Of a DNA stretch of 64,000 nt, positions 20,791 through 33,668 are shown piece after piece. Within the stretch, counting starts at the first letter, position 1; each line of letters begins with the position of its first letter. The notes below the pieces were generated by a model, which did no database searches, was not told the DNA's origin, and was given only the letters and a program-made list of their open reading frames with translations. Source of the stretch: Cycas panzhihuaensis (Eukaryota > Cycadophyta); NCBI GenBank assembly GCA_023213395.1, contig CM041465.1, forward strand, positions 3,286,001 to 3,350,000, in the 5' to 3' direction. A program made the position numbers and the translations under genes.

Positions 20791-21825
20791 CCAATGACGT
20801 ACTCATTGATCTTATGTTGAACATGCATATTTTGTTTAGTAGTTTTCCCTATGCCATCTCATTTCCAAGCTCAATGGTAGTACAAGAAGCCCTCCTTTCC
20901 TTATCCCATAGTTAACCAAAATCCCAATTCCTTTACATTTCATTTCATCATAGGACAAATTGTAATTCCCTTTTACAACCCTAGTCTAATGCTATTTTTA
21001 TATAAATTTCTATCCTCCTAAGGATTTTCCCTCATTAGGTCATTTCTCACTTCATTACGTTTCATCACATAGTATGATGATTAGCCCATACAAAACCTCA
21101 TCTGGTCCATACCAATCCTCTTATTTTCCACACTGCCAATTTTTTTTTTTTTTTTAATTAAATCCTTTATTCTCTTTAAATACCATTCCTAAAACCCTAC
21201 TAATTTTTTTTTTCAATAAGAGTGTTTATCACTAATCCCTCATCTATATTTTTTCCCAAAAAATTCTTATGGTTAAACAAACACTTCACAAATTCTCATT
21301 CAAGTTAAAATCCAAACTTCATCCCCTCTTTCTATACCTTGAAAGTTGTGGGTAATTGATATTCAAAATTCCACTTCTTTTATTGCTATTTTCACTAAGC
21401 ACTCATTAATTTAAGGCCCCTATGATCAACTCTTTTACCAATCTCCCAAATTCCATCACAACCTTCCTCATAAAAGTTCTATGTATTCTAATCACCTATC
21501 ATTTTATAAGTCATTCTATTAGAGGACAAAATGCATAAATATAAATCAAGATTAGGACAAGGCATCAATGGCACTTCATAAGTCCCAAGATCCCTTCAAT
21601 ATAGGACACATTATAACATGCACCTATCCCAAAGAATGAGCATTAGCAAATTCTAAACACTCACTAGCAAAATCTAATGAGACTCATAAGATTGGACCCA
21701 TTCTTTAAGACATATAGGACTTGGTAGGTGGCAACTTGAAGAATTGGTCAAAGCTAGGCCAAGCCATACGATAAGTAATTCCAAATACTTTGAGGATAAA
21801 GTATTATTTTAAGGGAAGGGGAATT
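20791..21825 (+). other. AT-rich stretch ending in a polypurine tract
   Basis: No gene is visible. At the right end, TTTAAGGGAAGGGGAA (about 21810-21825) looks like a plus-strand polypurine tract. The frame through it reads EDKVLF-GRGIV-like, as at the 3' end of some gypsy elements. Poly-T runs occur near 21140-21160 and 21206. Confidence 0.4.
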
Positions 21826-22310
21826 GTAGCATTCCCAAAATAAAGAAGAATTTAATTTTTTATAGAGGAAATTTTTATTATGAAGTCAGTTTTAAGGAGG
21901 AAAAGAAAGGCAATAAATAGAAAAGCCTAGATCATTTATAAATCATCCTTAGAGGATTTATTATACTTAGAAAAATAACCTCACATCATTAGGGAATATC
22001 TATGCTAAATTAGAGGACTACTCTCACCTCAAAGAGGGCTATAACTACTAGATATTATATCAGGTTATGCTATTAATTTATTATCCTTTCATCTTGTATT
22101 TTTATCTATCAATATATGGATGTTATACTACATGGATAACTAAACAATGTCTATCGAGTAATATTTTATGATGAATTATGTGATGTAAATATATATTATC
22201 TACTGGAAATATTACTTCTATAGAGAATTACTACTATTGAATGTATGGAATCTATGGTAATATTTATGAATATTATCATTATCTGTTGGATATACTATCT
22301 CTGTATATTG
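21826..22310 (+). repeat. Possible 3' LTR after a polypurine tract
   Basis: The sequence TGTAGCATTCCC begins right after the purine tract, as expected for an LTR start. The right boundary and the partner LTR were not found, so this is tentative. Confidence 0.3.
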
Positions 22311-22561
22311 TTGGAGAATTGGGCCTACTATAAGATCTCAATCATTTCTTCAAGATGATAAATCTGGGAATTTTATACTAATTCCTTGGTGTGGAAGTAT
22401 GGAGAAACCCTCAACATGCCTTCATATTATAAGTGAAGTACACTTGGCAAATTCTAAAGAAATTCATAGTGAATAGTTACAAACTTGCGCCTACCCCTAT
22501 GGAGATAGGTTCTAGCTTAATAATATAAAATGGTGGAGTAAACATTGATTTAATATTATAT

Positions 22562-22810
22562 AGGAAACTAGTGGAAAGTCTAATATACTTGATTACTACT
22601 AGACCTAATATATCTTTTGCAATTAGAATAGTATCTAAATTTATGACAATGCTAAAATAGGGTCACTAGAAAGTTATAAAAAGAAACCTCAAATACCTTA
22701 AAGGAATAATTCAATAGGTACTCAAATTCTATTATAATGAGACCTTTAAGTTGATAAGATTTAGATATTCTAACTGGGTTGGATGTGCAAATATTAGAAG
22801 GCCAACACCT
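22562..22810 (+). pseudogene. Ty1/copia RT-RNase H junction fragment
   Basis: The plus strand reads YRKLVESLIYLITTRPNISFAI, then VIKRNLKYLKGIIQ and RFRYSNWVGCAN, the RT-RNase H junction of Ty1/copia pol. It carries at least three in-frame TAG codons where Trp or Gln is expected (GSHW, QVLK positions). No LTR could be attached to it; it is a short relic. Confidence 0.7.
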
Positions 22811-24021
22811 CTCAATTAACTTCCATTTTTACTCAACCTCAATGCTTTCTTAATATTTCATCATGACCATAGGTTTGTTCACCTACTAAATAGTTGATGT
22901 AAATGGCCATGACCTACCTTCAACTCTAATAGCTTTGTTTAGTTGCCAACATTCTTACTTTAAATGTTATGTTTGTATTCCTTGAAGTATATATTCTATG
23001 TATGATATGAGGCTTCATATAATCTTAACTAGCACCTCTTTTAACATGCATTTGCTAGAGATCTTCTTAGATATCTGCAAGATTATTAAATCATATATAT
23101 ACCTCTTCTTTACATCCAAATATGTATACCTAATTTATTTGTCTATAATTTATTTTTCAGATGAATCCATATTTAAAGGATCTACATATAATTTTTCCTT
23201 GTTCTTTAATTTCCATATATGATCCCTTATTACATATCATTCATTAACTTTTATTTTATATGATCTCATCATATATTGAGTCATCCTTCCTCACTAAAAA
23301 AATACTCCATAATAGACTTGCATACACACTTTAATGTTATACAATTCACTAGTTTTGATGTGTTTATTTTTATCTTAATTCATTAATTAGGTTCTATAAT
23401 ATCCTTTTCAACTTTCTGGAACTAAATACTTTGGGTTTTATTAGATATTTAGTTCCACTCCAATTGGCATTGAAGATCTTCCTACTACATTCACCTATTA
23501 CAAACCTAATCGATAATTAGTTAATGATTAAAAGGTGTAACAAAAGGGTGTGTTTGTTCGAAGAGACATTGAATGAATATAAATATATACATTATCATTA
23601 TGGAAATATATCATTTAAATTTTAAATCAATTATTTATCTTTGATAATTAATATCTTAGTATTCTCATACATTTATCCCCAACTTATAAATGTAAGCTCA
23701 TAACAAGAGGTTTAGAATGGTCGTTTGACACTTAAGTGATAATTGGTAAATGGCCTTCTAATCCATTTCAATTTTTTTAGTGTTATTGATATGGTATTTT
23801 TAATTTTGCTTTAAATTTTCATTCAACGCTACTTTTACTCCATGTTACCCTCTATATATATTATCCTTTGTGTTTCCCATTATATACATTTTTTAGTTTT
23901 TAGTGTACATGTTTGAGAGCCTAGTTATGTTTATTTTCTTATGATTACCTTCCATTTTGTCCCTATTTGAACCTATGAACACCTTCATTTCCTATTGTTT
24001 CATTCTTTATGTATGACTATA
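22811..24021. other. AT-rich stretch with no recognised content
   Basis: The base composition is strongly AT-rich with many short homopolymers. The only frame of length (22998-23222, 74 codons) is low-complexity and lacks any domain. I see nothing I can name. Confidence 0.5.
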
Positions 24022-24717
24022 ATTCTATTGGCCATGCTCCATTCCTAAACGCCTCCCTCTTTCCCTATGAAATTCTGTTCCTATGAATACTTTTCTAGCT
24101 TCCTACTTCTTTGTGACTTTATTTCCCCTATGATGTATTTCCCTATGAATTGCTCCCATTCAATTTTGTTTGAATTTGATCCACTACACTCCATTTCTAT
24201 TTAAATCCCACACCCTATATAGTCTTCTATGATCTCTCCTATACTTTGTTCTCATTCTCATTCTTGTGATCTTCCTCGTCTCTACTCTATGAGCTTCTGT
24301 TCTTAAGACCTCAATCTCCACATCGTCGTAGCAATTCTCAGGAAAATGCCTAACTAATTTAATACATATAATTCTATTGGCCATGTTCCATTCCTAAATG
24401 CCTCCCTCTTTCCTTATGAAATTCTATTCCTATGAATGCTTTTCTAGCTTCCTACTACTTTTTAACTTTATTTCCCCTATGATCTATTTGCCTATGAATT
24501 GCTTCCATTCAAGTTTGTTTGAATTTGATCCACTACACTCAATTTCTATTTGAATCCCACACCCTACATAGTCTTCTATGATCTCCCCTATACTTTGTTC
24601 TCATTCTCATTCTTATGATCTTCCTCTTCTCTACTCTATAAGCTTCTATTCTTAAGACCTCAATCTCCACATCATCATAGCAATTCCCAGGCATATGCCT
24701 AACCAATTTAATACACA
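24022..24717. repeat. Tandem duplication, two units of about 349 bp
   Basis: Unit 1 (24022-24370) and unit 2 (24371-24717) both start ATTCTATTGGCCATG and end near CTAACYAATTTAATACA. They differ at scattered positions, mostly transitions. On the minus strand both contain an open stretch reading CIKLVRH, which is a consequence of the duplication and not evidence of a gene. The right unit runs into the AC microsatellite. Confidence 0.88.
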
Positions 24718-24745
24718 AACACACACACACACACACACACACACA
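24718..24745. repeat. (AC)n microsatellite
   Basis: Fourteen uninterrupted AC dinucleotides lie directly at the right edge of the tandem duplication. Confidence 0.95.
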
Positions 24746-25029
24746 TGAATATTCCTCTAAAAATAATGTTATTTGTATTTTAAATTTCCCTCATTTCTCT
24801 TCTTCTCTAACAACAATAATCAAAGGTTATCCCCTTTTTTATACCACCTATTCTAACTAATCCTTCTCTCTTCTATATGAATATTTACTCAAACACCTAG
24901 TCACCTCTTTAAGTAATTATATAATTAAATTTTATAAATAATTTTACTAAATATCATGTTTTATTCTAGCTTAACTTATTAATTATAGAGATTATCTAGT
25001 GGAGTTACATTTATACTATCTTGAACATA

Positions 25030-25987
25030 ATGAATAATAAAAAAATAGTTGAACATCAAGATCAATTTTGAAAAGACATCATTGAAGGAATTACTTAAGT
25101 AATCCATGAGGTGATACAAATATCAAACACACTTATAAATTACACTCTACAATAAATACTAGAAAAATTAACAATCATGGTACTTGGAGGAAAGTAGAAG
25201 ATAATTGTGCTAGATTCTAAGGATGAAGGAATCGATCATCATCTATATAATAAGAACTAACATAAAGGGAACAATCATAGGCCAAGAATAACATAATTCC
25301 AAATAAATCTCATAAATAAGACCATAAGAAAATATTTGAATGATTATGAAAATGTAACACCTGAAGAACAAAAAGAGGTTGGATTTTAAGCATATTTTAA
25401 TTATTTACAGTTAATATGGTCACAAAAAAAAAAAAAAGTTGCTATAGAAATTTATAGTCCAACACTTCAGTATTGAGAAAAAGGCACACGAACTTTGGGT
25501 GTCAATTCAACAAATGGAAAAATATTTTCATTTGATGGAAATCAAAGATGATAAACAAGTATAGTTTTCCACGCTATATTTGGATTGCGTAGCTTGTGAA
25601 TGATGGCAAAGCCTAGAGATGATTCAGTATTAGACCAAACTACCATCATCGAAAATATTTATAACATCATTCCTAAGACAATTTGAGAAAATCACGAATC
25701 ATGATTAATATTTTAAACTTAGAAAGTTGAGGTAGAAAAGATTTATCAAGGAATACAATATCACATTCACTAAATTGTCATATGTAATGTAGGATATACC
25801 CACAGGTAAGTTGATGCAACTATATATTGATGGCTTAATAATGAAAATCTAAATTGATGTTATGATATAAGATTGTATAAATCTAATCAAAGCAATGTAA
25901 TTAGCTCAAATATATGAAGATAAAGTAAATTTCATAAGTAAATCCAAGTTTATAATCTACATTCCTCCATTTGTTTGGGCAAATACA
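25030..25987 (+). pseudogene. Ty3/gypsy gag remnant (element G), left part
   Basis: The plus strand reads a decayed chromovirus-like gag. It opens near the ATG at 25030, and the capsid region shows WVSIQQMEKYFHLMEI, then LYLDCVACEWWQSLEM. It continues with FTKLSYVM-DIPTGKLMQLY and INLIKAM-LAQIYEDKVNF. Several stops stand at Gln positions (KAM-LAQ, VM-DIP). The reading is cut at 25987-25992 by copia element E and resumes past 40683 with protease, which shows that E inserted into G. Confidence 0.75.
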
Positions 25988-25992
25988 ATAGT

Positions 25993-26475
25993 TATTAGAT
26001 CTATATATTTAAATGTTAATTCATATACTTTATATTATTAAGTTATGTATTTTATATAAAGTACTTTACCACTCAATATAATAAAGTACACATCCACATC
26101 CTTTTTAGTAAGTTTAATGTTGTCACTTGAAGGTTTATACCTGTCATGCACTTTTACATATGTGAATACACATGGGGCATGGCGTATACGTTTAACAAGT
26201 ATCAAGTATGCAACCTCCTAACCTTCATCCTCCTTCTCTATATATTGAGACCATTTTCTCATTTAGAGCATGAGTGAGAAGTGATATATTGTTATGTTGC
26301 ACAGTTAAAAATAAGCTAATCTTGTTATTTTAGAGTTAAGAATAATTCTTTACTCCTTCGTTATTAATGTCTTGTATATGCTTGAGTATTTTCTTGCTCA
26401 TTGGCTAGTTTATTTGGTGTTATTGCTTCAGTGCTAATCACAAAATCTCTTAGCACATATAATTTTATGTTATCA
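25993..26475 (+). repeat. Element E 5' LTR
   Basis: This 483-bp repeat starts TATTAGA (probably TGTTAGA originally) and ends TTATCA. It matches 40193-40682, with shared blocks such as GTGAATACACATGGG, CTATATATTGAGACCATTTTCTC and GGCTAGTTTATTTGGTGTTATT. Confidence 0.8.
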
Positions 26476-26478
26476 TTG

Positions 26479-26490
26479 TGGTATCAAAGC
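26479..26490 (+). other. Primer binding site of element E (tRNA-Met type)
   Basis: TGGTATCAAAGC begins three bases after the LTR end. The initiator tRNA-Met complement is TGGTATCAGAGC, so there is one mismatch. Confidence 0.8.
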
Positions 26491-26615
26491 TACTTAGTGA
26501 GGAGTTCTTGTTGATTTAAAACTTGGAGAAGTACACAAAATCCTTAGTGATGACCTTCACTCTTTGAAAATAATTTAAGGTTATGTTTGGCTTAATTTTG
26601 TACTAAAGTATTTTA

Positions 26616-27274
26616 TGTTGAGAGGACTAGGTCCCAATAACCAGGAACTACCACCAAGATCTAAACTATTTTGTAACTAGTTATATAAATTGAATCTAAA
26701 ATTTAACATGCAAGTTCTTAAACTAAAGATAATATAATAAATAAATCAGAAAGCCAAAGCATCACATATACACCAAATATAACGTGGAAAAATCCTAGCA
26801 GTGTGTAAGGGAAACATTCATATAGGAAAAGTAGTCGATCTTTATTATCTAAGAATGGAGAAATGTATATAATCTATAGTAGAATACTCACAACAATAAC
26901 AACTAGCTATCTCTTCACAATACAGTACATCCAATACATTGAATACCATCAACATAATGAAAAAACACCATAAATCAGACTATTTGAGAGAGTCATATAA
27001 AGCACAAATCTTGGCCATTAAATCTGGGGTATTTTTAATGAATGACCTCAATTCTCTTTATAATTTAGTATGTTTCACAGTGCTAGCTTTTTGGGTTGGG
27101 GGCTATTGCCCTTAAACCCTCTCTTTGTAGAGGGGGTTCTAGCTCCCCTTGCAACCCCTGGCCAAGGGATGCTCCTAGGCCCCTTGGATCCCCCCACAGA
27201 AGTTTGGGGGGGAACCATGTTGCCAACTTATAAAAATTCTTGCCTCCAAAATATTGTTATTATATTATCTAACA
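26616..27274 (-). repeat. Element F 3' LTR
   Basis: The 659-bp repeat starts TGTTGAGAGGACTAGG and ends TTATCTAACA. It matches 33669-34329, including ACATGCAAGTTCTTAAACTA and GATCTTTATTATCTAAGAATGG blocks. A purine tract on the minus strand (ATCAAGGTGGAGAT, 27275-27288) abuts it. Confidence 0.9.
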
Positions 27275-27289
27275 ATCTCCACCTTGATA

Positions 27290-28730
27290 ATAATTTACCT
27301 GATACTTTTCTTAGACAATTCATCACTTTTTCTACAAGCCAAAAGAAGTCAAACAAACACCATTTAAACTTCTCTAATAGTACTAGTTTTGTAAATATGT
27401 CTGCATAATTCTATTTCATGTTAACATTCTCAAGTACCACTCCACCTGCTTCCACAACCTATTTAACAAAATGATATTTAAGAGCAATATGCTTTGTCTT
27501 ATTATGATAAGCTAGATTCTTTGCTAAGTAAATAACACTTTGACTATCACAGAATACCTTTATATTTTCCTGTTTCCTTCTAAGCTTAACTAATTAACCA
27601 TATAACTAGATTACTTCCTTATAAGCATGTGCTATAGCAATATATTCTACTTCTGTTGTCGATAATGCAATTGTGTTCTATAATTTTGACATCCAACTAA
27701 CTAGATCATTTGTAAAAGTAAACAAATAACCCAAAGTAGACCTTCTCTTATTTAAATCTCCTATAAAGTTTGAACTAACATATCTATAAACTTGATTACC
27801 TATACCACCAAAGGTGATGTAATAATCACTTATGGCCCTCACATATTGAAACACCTATTTCACTATTGCCCAATGTTTCTTTTTTAGATTTTTCATAAAC
27901 TTGCTACCTACATTGACTGCATGTGAAATGTTAGGCCTTGTATATACCAAAGCATATATCAAACTCTCTACTACACTAGCATAAGGTACACAAGACATAT
28001 AATCCTTTTCTTCTTTATTATTAGGAATCATACTGGAAGAAATCTTGAAATGGGAATCCAATGGGATACTCATTGGTTTCACATCTACCATACCAAATCT
28101 GGTTAGCACAATCTCCACATATTTATGTTGTGATAACCATAGCTTACAAATTTTCTTGTCTGTATATATCTCCATACCTAATATTTGTTTTTAAGCTCCT
28201 AGATCCTTCATATTAAAAGTCCTAGCCAATTGAGCCTTTAACTTTTTGATTTCCGCCATACTCTTGCTTGCAACTAGCATGTCATCAATATATAATACCA
28301 AGATAATTAATAAACTATTGTCTAAGAATTTAAAGTAAATACAATGATCATAGTCACTTCTTTTAAAATTTTGGCTCTCCATGAAGGTATCAAACTTCCT
28401 ATACCATTGCCTGGGAGATTGCTTCAAGCTATATAATGATTTCCTAAGTATGCAAATAAGTCTTTTTCTACCATCCTATATAAACCTTTCTAGTTGATCC
28501 ATATAGATCTCTTGAAAATCAATCATGCTTTCTGTGTGAAGCCTTTAGCCACCAATCTTGCCCTGTATTTGTTAACATTTCCATCAACATCTGTTTTCTT
28601 CTTAAAAACCTACCTGCAACCAATAATCTTCCTACCATGTGGAAGTTTTACTAAGTCCCACAAATTATTTTTCTTCAAAACATCTATCTCTTCCTATATA
28701 TCCCTCTTCCACTTCTCACTATAGATATCA
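27290..28730 (-). pseudogene. Copia reverse transcriptase and RNase H of element F
   Basis: On the minus strand the RT reads YRARLVAKGF, then LPRQWYRKFDTFM-like text and the active-site YIDDMLVASKSMAEIKKLK (about 28315-28260), then ARTFNMKDLGA. The RNase H part reads SLIYALVYTRPNISHAV, then LSTTEVEYIAIAHA and CDSQSVIYLAKN, ending near HIALKYHFVK. It is split over at least three frames. These motifs and their order are diagnostic of Ty1/copia pol. Upstream (right) the frame is cut by the solo LTR. Confidence 0.85.
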
Positions 28731-28892
28731 TCTACTGCTTTCTGATAGCATGTAGGCTCACCGTCATTAGAAACCAAAGTAATAGAGATAGAAGAGTTGT
28801 ACCTGTCAGGTGCATGACTGACTTATATAAATCTTCTAATAGTTGGTGGAGGAGTCTCTACATACTCTAGTAAATCTGCTAAATATTCATTT

Positions 28893-31441
28893 TGTTTCCC
28901 AGCTTCCGGGAATGGATACGGAATCACCGACTCAGGTAAGTGCAGGTATGTCTCTTGCATTTTCATCGCTTTCTTTTACTGGATGTTTGCTTGCGTATCT
29001 GCATGTGTATGACTTTGTGGGTGACCTTGTGGTCGTCCACACTTATTTTAGCCTATGATGACTATAGCAGGGGCACACTCCCAGCGAGTGTGGCACCACA
29101 GTATTGCATTACTTCGCATACGCCCTCCTCGCTCCGGGATCCACTAGGTTTGCGCCACCTCACTTGGTGTGATGACTCATCATCGTTTGGTCAACTTGCC
29201 ACCCCACTCAAGCCCTATTTTTTCTCCTTTGGTCCCGTTTTGTTGGCTTGTTTGCTTCCAGGTAGGTGTTTTAGCGTTATGTCAGCCTTTTCGGTCATCC
29301 GCTGACACTGGGTGGTTGGTGGGCCCCATTTTCAGCCCTAGGCGTGTCTGGCTAGATTTTTCGCGATGCAGGTCGGATATTCATGATCTGCGAATATTCC
29401 AATGATCTGACATCTCAGATTATTTTTAAAAATCCGCCGTGGCAATTTCGCATTTATTGCGAAACTGCCACATGGCTCGCGCTTTATTCCTCTTCCAGCT
29501 GCGCCCTAATCGCACGCTTTAGGGTTTTGCTTGAGTACTTAAGCCCTTTTTGGCTCATTTTCAAGGATCTTTTGGCTCACTTTTGGAATTGCTCTCAAGG
29601 AAACACTCTCTGCTTTCGCTTCTCTCTGCATTTGCGGCATCAATCGGACTGCACCCTTCATCTGACCTTGACTCTCCTTTGGCGTGGCTGAGACATTCTC
29701 CCAGCTCCTCAAATGCCTTGGAGAGGGCTCCTTTGAAGTGGTGTCCAGCCAGTCTTTACCCAGGCAGTCCATAAGCGCCCCAAGTGCAGGTGTTTCCCGT
29801 TACACCTCCGTAGCAGGGCCCCAAACCTGCTCTACTTCAGATCTGGGCTGATTTATCAGTCCCTTTCCGCTGCCCTTTGGCTGAGGCAAATCCCTTGCCT
29901 CTTCTCTCTAGGTATTCCTTGTTTATGCTTATTTTCCTTGTGATTTTCATGCTTATTTCGTTTGCTCTTACTTGTTGCTTGAGGGTTGGTTGTCCTCCCT
30001 TTTGAAAGTTATACCACTCTCCGTGCTTCTTACTGCGTTCTTTGTCCAAGGCGGTGGTGTGGAGGGTTGCATAGGTTTTAGAGAGGAGGCTGGGTGGATT
30101 AGTACCACCTTCCACGCTCCTGGCGGCTCTTAGCCCCCAAAACCTCCCTCTCGCCCGTGCTACCCTTGGCTTGCAAACAAGGGTTTGAAGGCTCCCGCCG
30201 GTTGCCCAAACCAGTGACATCACATGTTGCGCTGATTTGGGGCCTTTGCTGGATGGGCATCACACATAAGTCCCAACCACGGTTCCTCGCTTCACCTTTC
30301 TTCCCGGGTCACCCGGTTTGCTCCTCATAGCATCTCGGTTTCTTGGTGGGTTCCCTTGAGCCTTTCTTTGCCCCTTTTTGCGCCATTTCCGACTCTTGTT
30401 CTTGACTTTCCCCTCACTGCCTCATGGCTCTTGGGGGGAGGTTTTGGCATCACTTGCGGGAGGTAGGCCACTCAGGGCTTACCAGGTCATTTACTTTCAC
30501 TTTGGTCACTTTCTTTTGATACTTTGATTGTCGGATTAGTACTAGCATGTATATTCAAATTCTCGTTTGTGCTATTTAGCCATATATTGTTAGAGTTTTG
30601 TGTTGCATGTTGGTGCTCTTAGTCGGGAAGAGAAAGAGACCATTGTTACTTGCGGTACTTGGGAAGCGTGGGCGCATTGCGTGGGCCTAGCTACCAGTAA
30701 GCACCTTCATATGTGTTATGTTTTCATGCTATTTCATTTCTTAGTTGGTGCTTCTTTTCTTTCTTGGTTTTGCATTTGATTTTCTGGGGAAGGTAAGAAG
30801 CCCCTCTTCGTCCATCGCAATACCTCGCATCCGATCGTCGTGCGGGTGGTTAGGCGCCCTCGGGAAGGTTACTTGTCTCTGCGCCTTCGCTCCAGGTGCA
30901 CATTCGTTCCCCTCCGCTACCCTTTCTTTTCCTTTTATTTCTTTCGTAGTAATTAGTACATTGAAGGATTAAAAGGGAAAAATTGGTTCGGTACTTGCTT
31001 GCGATTCTTTTATCTTGTTTCATGCATCTTTATCATTCGTAGGGAAGATTATAGGAGTCCTTCTCTCCCCTACCTTTCCTCTTCGCCCTTTGACCACACG
31101 AGTGCCTTGCTTCCAGCATCACTCGTGTATCAGGTTAGGTTGTGTAGGATTGCTCTTGGCCTGTCTCCATTAGGCCTTCTCTTCCTCCCTTCTGGCCACC
31201 CAAGGGTGGGAGGGTCCTATTCCCAGGTTAATTCAGGTTTACCCTACGCACCTTCACCCCTTACTTGAAGTGGTGAAGGGTCACCCGATAGTAGCCATAC
31301 TCCATTGCAAATCTCGAACTCGCTCACGTGCAGGCGCCTGCGTGGTAGTTACCCACCTTTTAGGTCCCACCTTCCATCATTCCACCACTCACCCTCTCTT
31401 ACACCTATCAGTTAGGTAGTTATCCCATAGCAGCGCGTCCA
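28893..31441 (+). repeat. Solo LTR of the element A/B family, opposite orientation
   Basis: The sequence starts TGTTTCCCAGCTTCCGGG and ends GCAGCGCGTCCA, the reverse complement of the element A and B LTRs. It is 2,549 bp, somewhat shorter than theirs. Identical CATTT 5-mers flank it (28888-28892 and 31442-31446). No internal region is present, so this is the product of LTR-LTR recombination of a full element. It lies between the integrase and RT parts of element F, which resume on either side. Confidence 0.9.
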
Positions 31442-31499
31442 CATTTTTAGAAAGCTCTTCCTGCATTTCTATTTCTAAATATGGCTAGGTCTCAAGCTT

Positions 31500-32560
31500 A
31501 ACCTATTAATGTTTAGATTTTTTCTCATATTTTACTTCAACTTCTATACTATCTGGTCTTAGAAAAGGAGATTCATCAAACACAACATCTCTATTAATAA
31601 TAATTTTGTAGGTAGCAGTATCGCACAATCTATATCCCTTCACACCATCTCTATCACCATAACCAACAAAGATACATCTCTTGGATTTTGTGTCTAACTT
31701 TGAACACTGACTTTTATTAGTCAAGGCATAAGCATCACAAGCAAAAACTTTTAAATTTGAATAATCATATGGATGTCCAGTCCATACCTCTTCATGAATC
31801 TTACAGTCTATTATAAATTATTGTGATCTGTTTACCAAATTATAAGTTGTCTAAATAGCTTCTACCCACAAGCCATGCTCCACTCCTGCATTACTCAGTA
31901 TGCTTCTCGCTCTTTTCAAGAGTGTCATGTTTATATGCTCAGCTATGCCATTCTACTACGAAGTATAGCTAGTGGTCTTATACCTTTTGATCTCAACTTC
32001 TTTGCAATAGTTCTCAAACTCCAAGGAGTTGAACTTACCTCCATTGTTAGTTCTTAAACATTTAATTGACCTGTTAGTGCTCTTCTCAACTAGAGCTTTA
32101 AACTGCTTCAATACACTAAAAACTTCAGATTTCTTTTTCAAAAATAGACCCATAACTTTTTGGAGTAATCATCTATAAATGTAACAAAGTACAATGATCC
32201 TCCATAAAATATTATAAGGGTTGGTCTCCACACATTTGAATGTACATAATCTAGAACACCTTTACTAGTATGACTCTCTACTTTGAACCTGAGTCTACAC
32301 TACTTTCCAAAAATACAATGTTTATAAAAAGTTAAATCTGAATGTTATAAGTTAAGAAGCAACTTACGGTTCATCAATACCTTAAGTCCTCTCTCACTCA
32401 TGTGCCTAAGTCTTTGATGCCATAATTGAGCTAGATCTTCTATAGTCTTTGATGTTGTAGCTGTATGGCTAACATCTATACTTCCTACTAAAATATAAAT
32501 GTTTTCTTTCTTTAAGGTTTTCATAATAACTAAGACACCCTTTGACACCTTCAAGACTCT
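31500..32560 (-). pseudogene. Copia integrase of element F
   Basis: On the minus strand the pre-integrase region reads LAQLWHQRLRHMSERGLKVL (about 32430-32370). The core shows FKALVEKSTNRSIKCLRTNNGGKF, with Asn where the second catalytic Asp (RSDNG-like) would be, followed by GIAEHINMTLLKRARSIL. The C-terminal part reads SKRCIFVGYGDRDGVKGYRL and VVFDES. These are standard copia integrase landmarks. Frames shift twice and a Trp-site TAG is present near 31858. It ends at the solo LTR junction. Confidence 0.85.
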
Positions 32561-33640
32561 TTCATGACCTATTTACTTATAACCACCAGAATCTAGTTCA
32601 CCCAAAGAAATCAAATTCCTTTTTAGATTAGGTACATATTTAGCTTTAGTTAATGTTTTCATTATACCATCGAATATTTTAATTCTGATGCTACCAATAT
32701 TCACTGTCCTATAGGAAACTTTATTTCCTATAAGCACATGACCACTATCAAGAGGTTGGTATGATGAAAACTAACTCTACTATGGACACATATGGTGTGA
32801 AGCACCTGAATCTAATAACCAATTATGATAACAATGGGAAACATTATAAGTAACCAAGACATCATCATCATCTGTACCTTGATTCAACTCCACTTAATTA
32901 GTCTCCTTGGTCGGATCTTTCTTTTTCTAGAATTCTTTCCTTTTATAGCAATCCTTTTTTAGGTGACCTATCTTATTGTAGTGCCAACACTTGAGCTTAC
33001 TCTTCTTCCCTTTTGACTTTGACCTTGATATGTCCCTAGAGCTTTGTCCTCTCTCAATCATTCTGCCCTTTACTGTCATAGCTTTTAGTGTGGAGGTTTC
33101 ATGACTTGACTTCCTCCTCACCTCTTCTGTCAGTAAAACACTCATAACATAACCATAGTCTAATTCATCTGTAGTGCTAAAACTAATTGAGGTGATAATA
33201 TTATCCCAATATTTCAGTAATGAACATAATAAGGTAATAACCTTATCCTCATTATGAATCGTAGCATTGATATTAGCCAACTAACAAATAAGATTATTGA
33301 AAATATTTAAATGATCAAAAATTTTTGTACCTTCCTTCATCTGTAATGAGTATAGATGCCTCTTTAAGTAGATTCGATTTGTTACTAATTTGGTCACGTA
33401 TAAGCCTTCTAACTGAGTCCATGATCTTGCTGATGTATGCTCCCCTACTACTATCCATCCTTGTGGATTTCTTCAATTTACTTGTAAGAGCTCTCTGTTA
33501 TACTAGAACGTCATACACTTTTAACTTCCACAACTCAAAGTTATTCTTGCCATTAAATTTCTCTACCTCAAACTTTGCATTCACCAGTTTCACCATTTGG
33601 TACAGAAAAAATTGATATTAAAACTTTCATAAACTCGCTA
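32561..33640 (-). pseudogene. Copia gag and protease of element F
   Basis: On the minus strand, gag (33600-32927) includes LLCSLLKYWDNIITSISF and the zinc knuckle CWHYNKIGHLKKDC, in which the second Cys of CCHC is Tyr. The protease reads WLLDSGASHHMCP near 32825-32785, with the catalytic Asp intact. Gag packages the RNA and the protease matures the polyprotein. The stretch between shows several stops. Confidence 0.82.
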
Positions 33641-33653
33641 CAAAAATAAAAAT

Positions 33654-33666
33654 GGCTCTAATACCA
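33654..33666 (-). other. Primer binding site of element F (tRNA-Met type)
   Basis: The minus strand reads TGGTATTAGAGCC two bases after the LTR. It differs from TGGTATCAGAGCC at one position. Confidence 0.85.
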
Positions 33667-33668
33667 CA

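Noticed and set aside
22998-23222. 74-codon plus-strand frame rich in Ile, Phe and Tyr
   Set aside because: Low-complexity translation of AT-rich DNA without any motif or conserved neighbour.
24184-24742. Two similar small minus-strand proteins (CIKLVRH type)
   Set aside because: They are similar only because the DNA is a tandem duplication, one of them runs into the AC microsatellite, and no family is recognisable.
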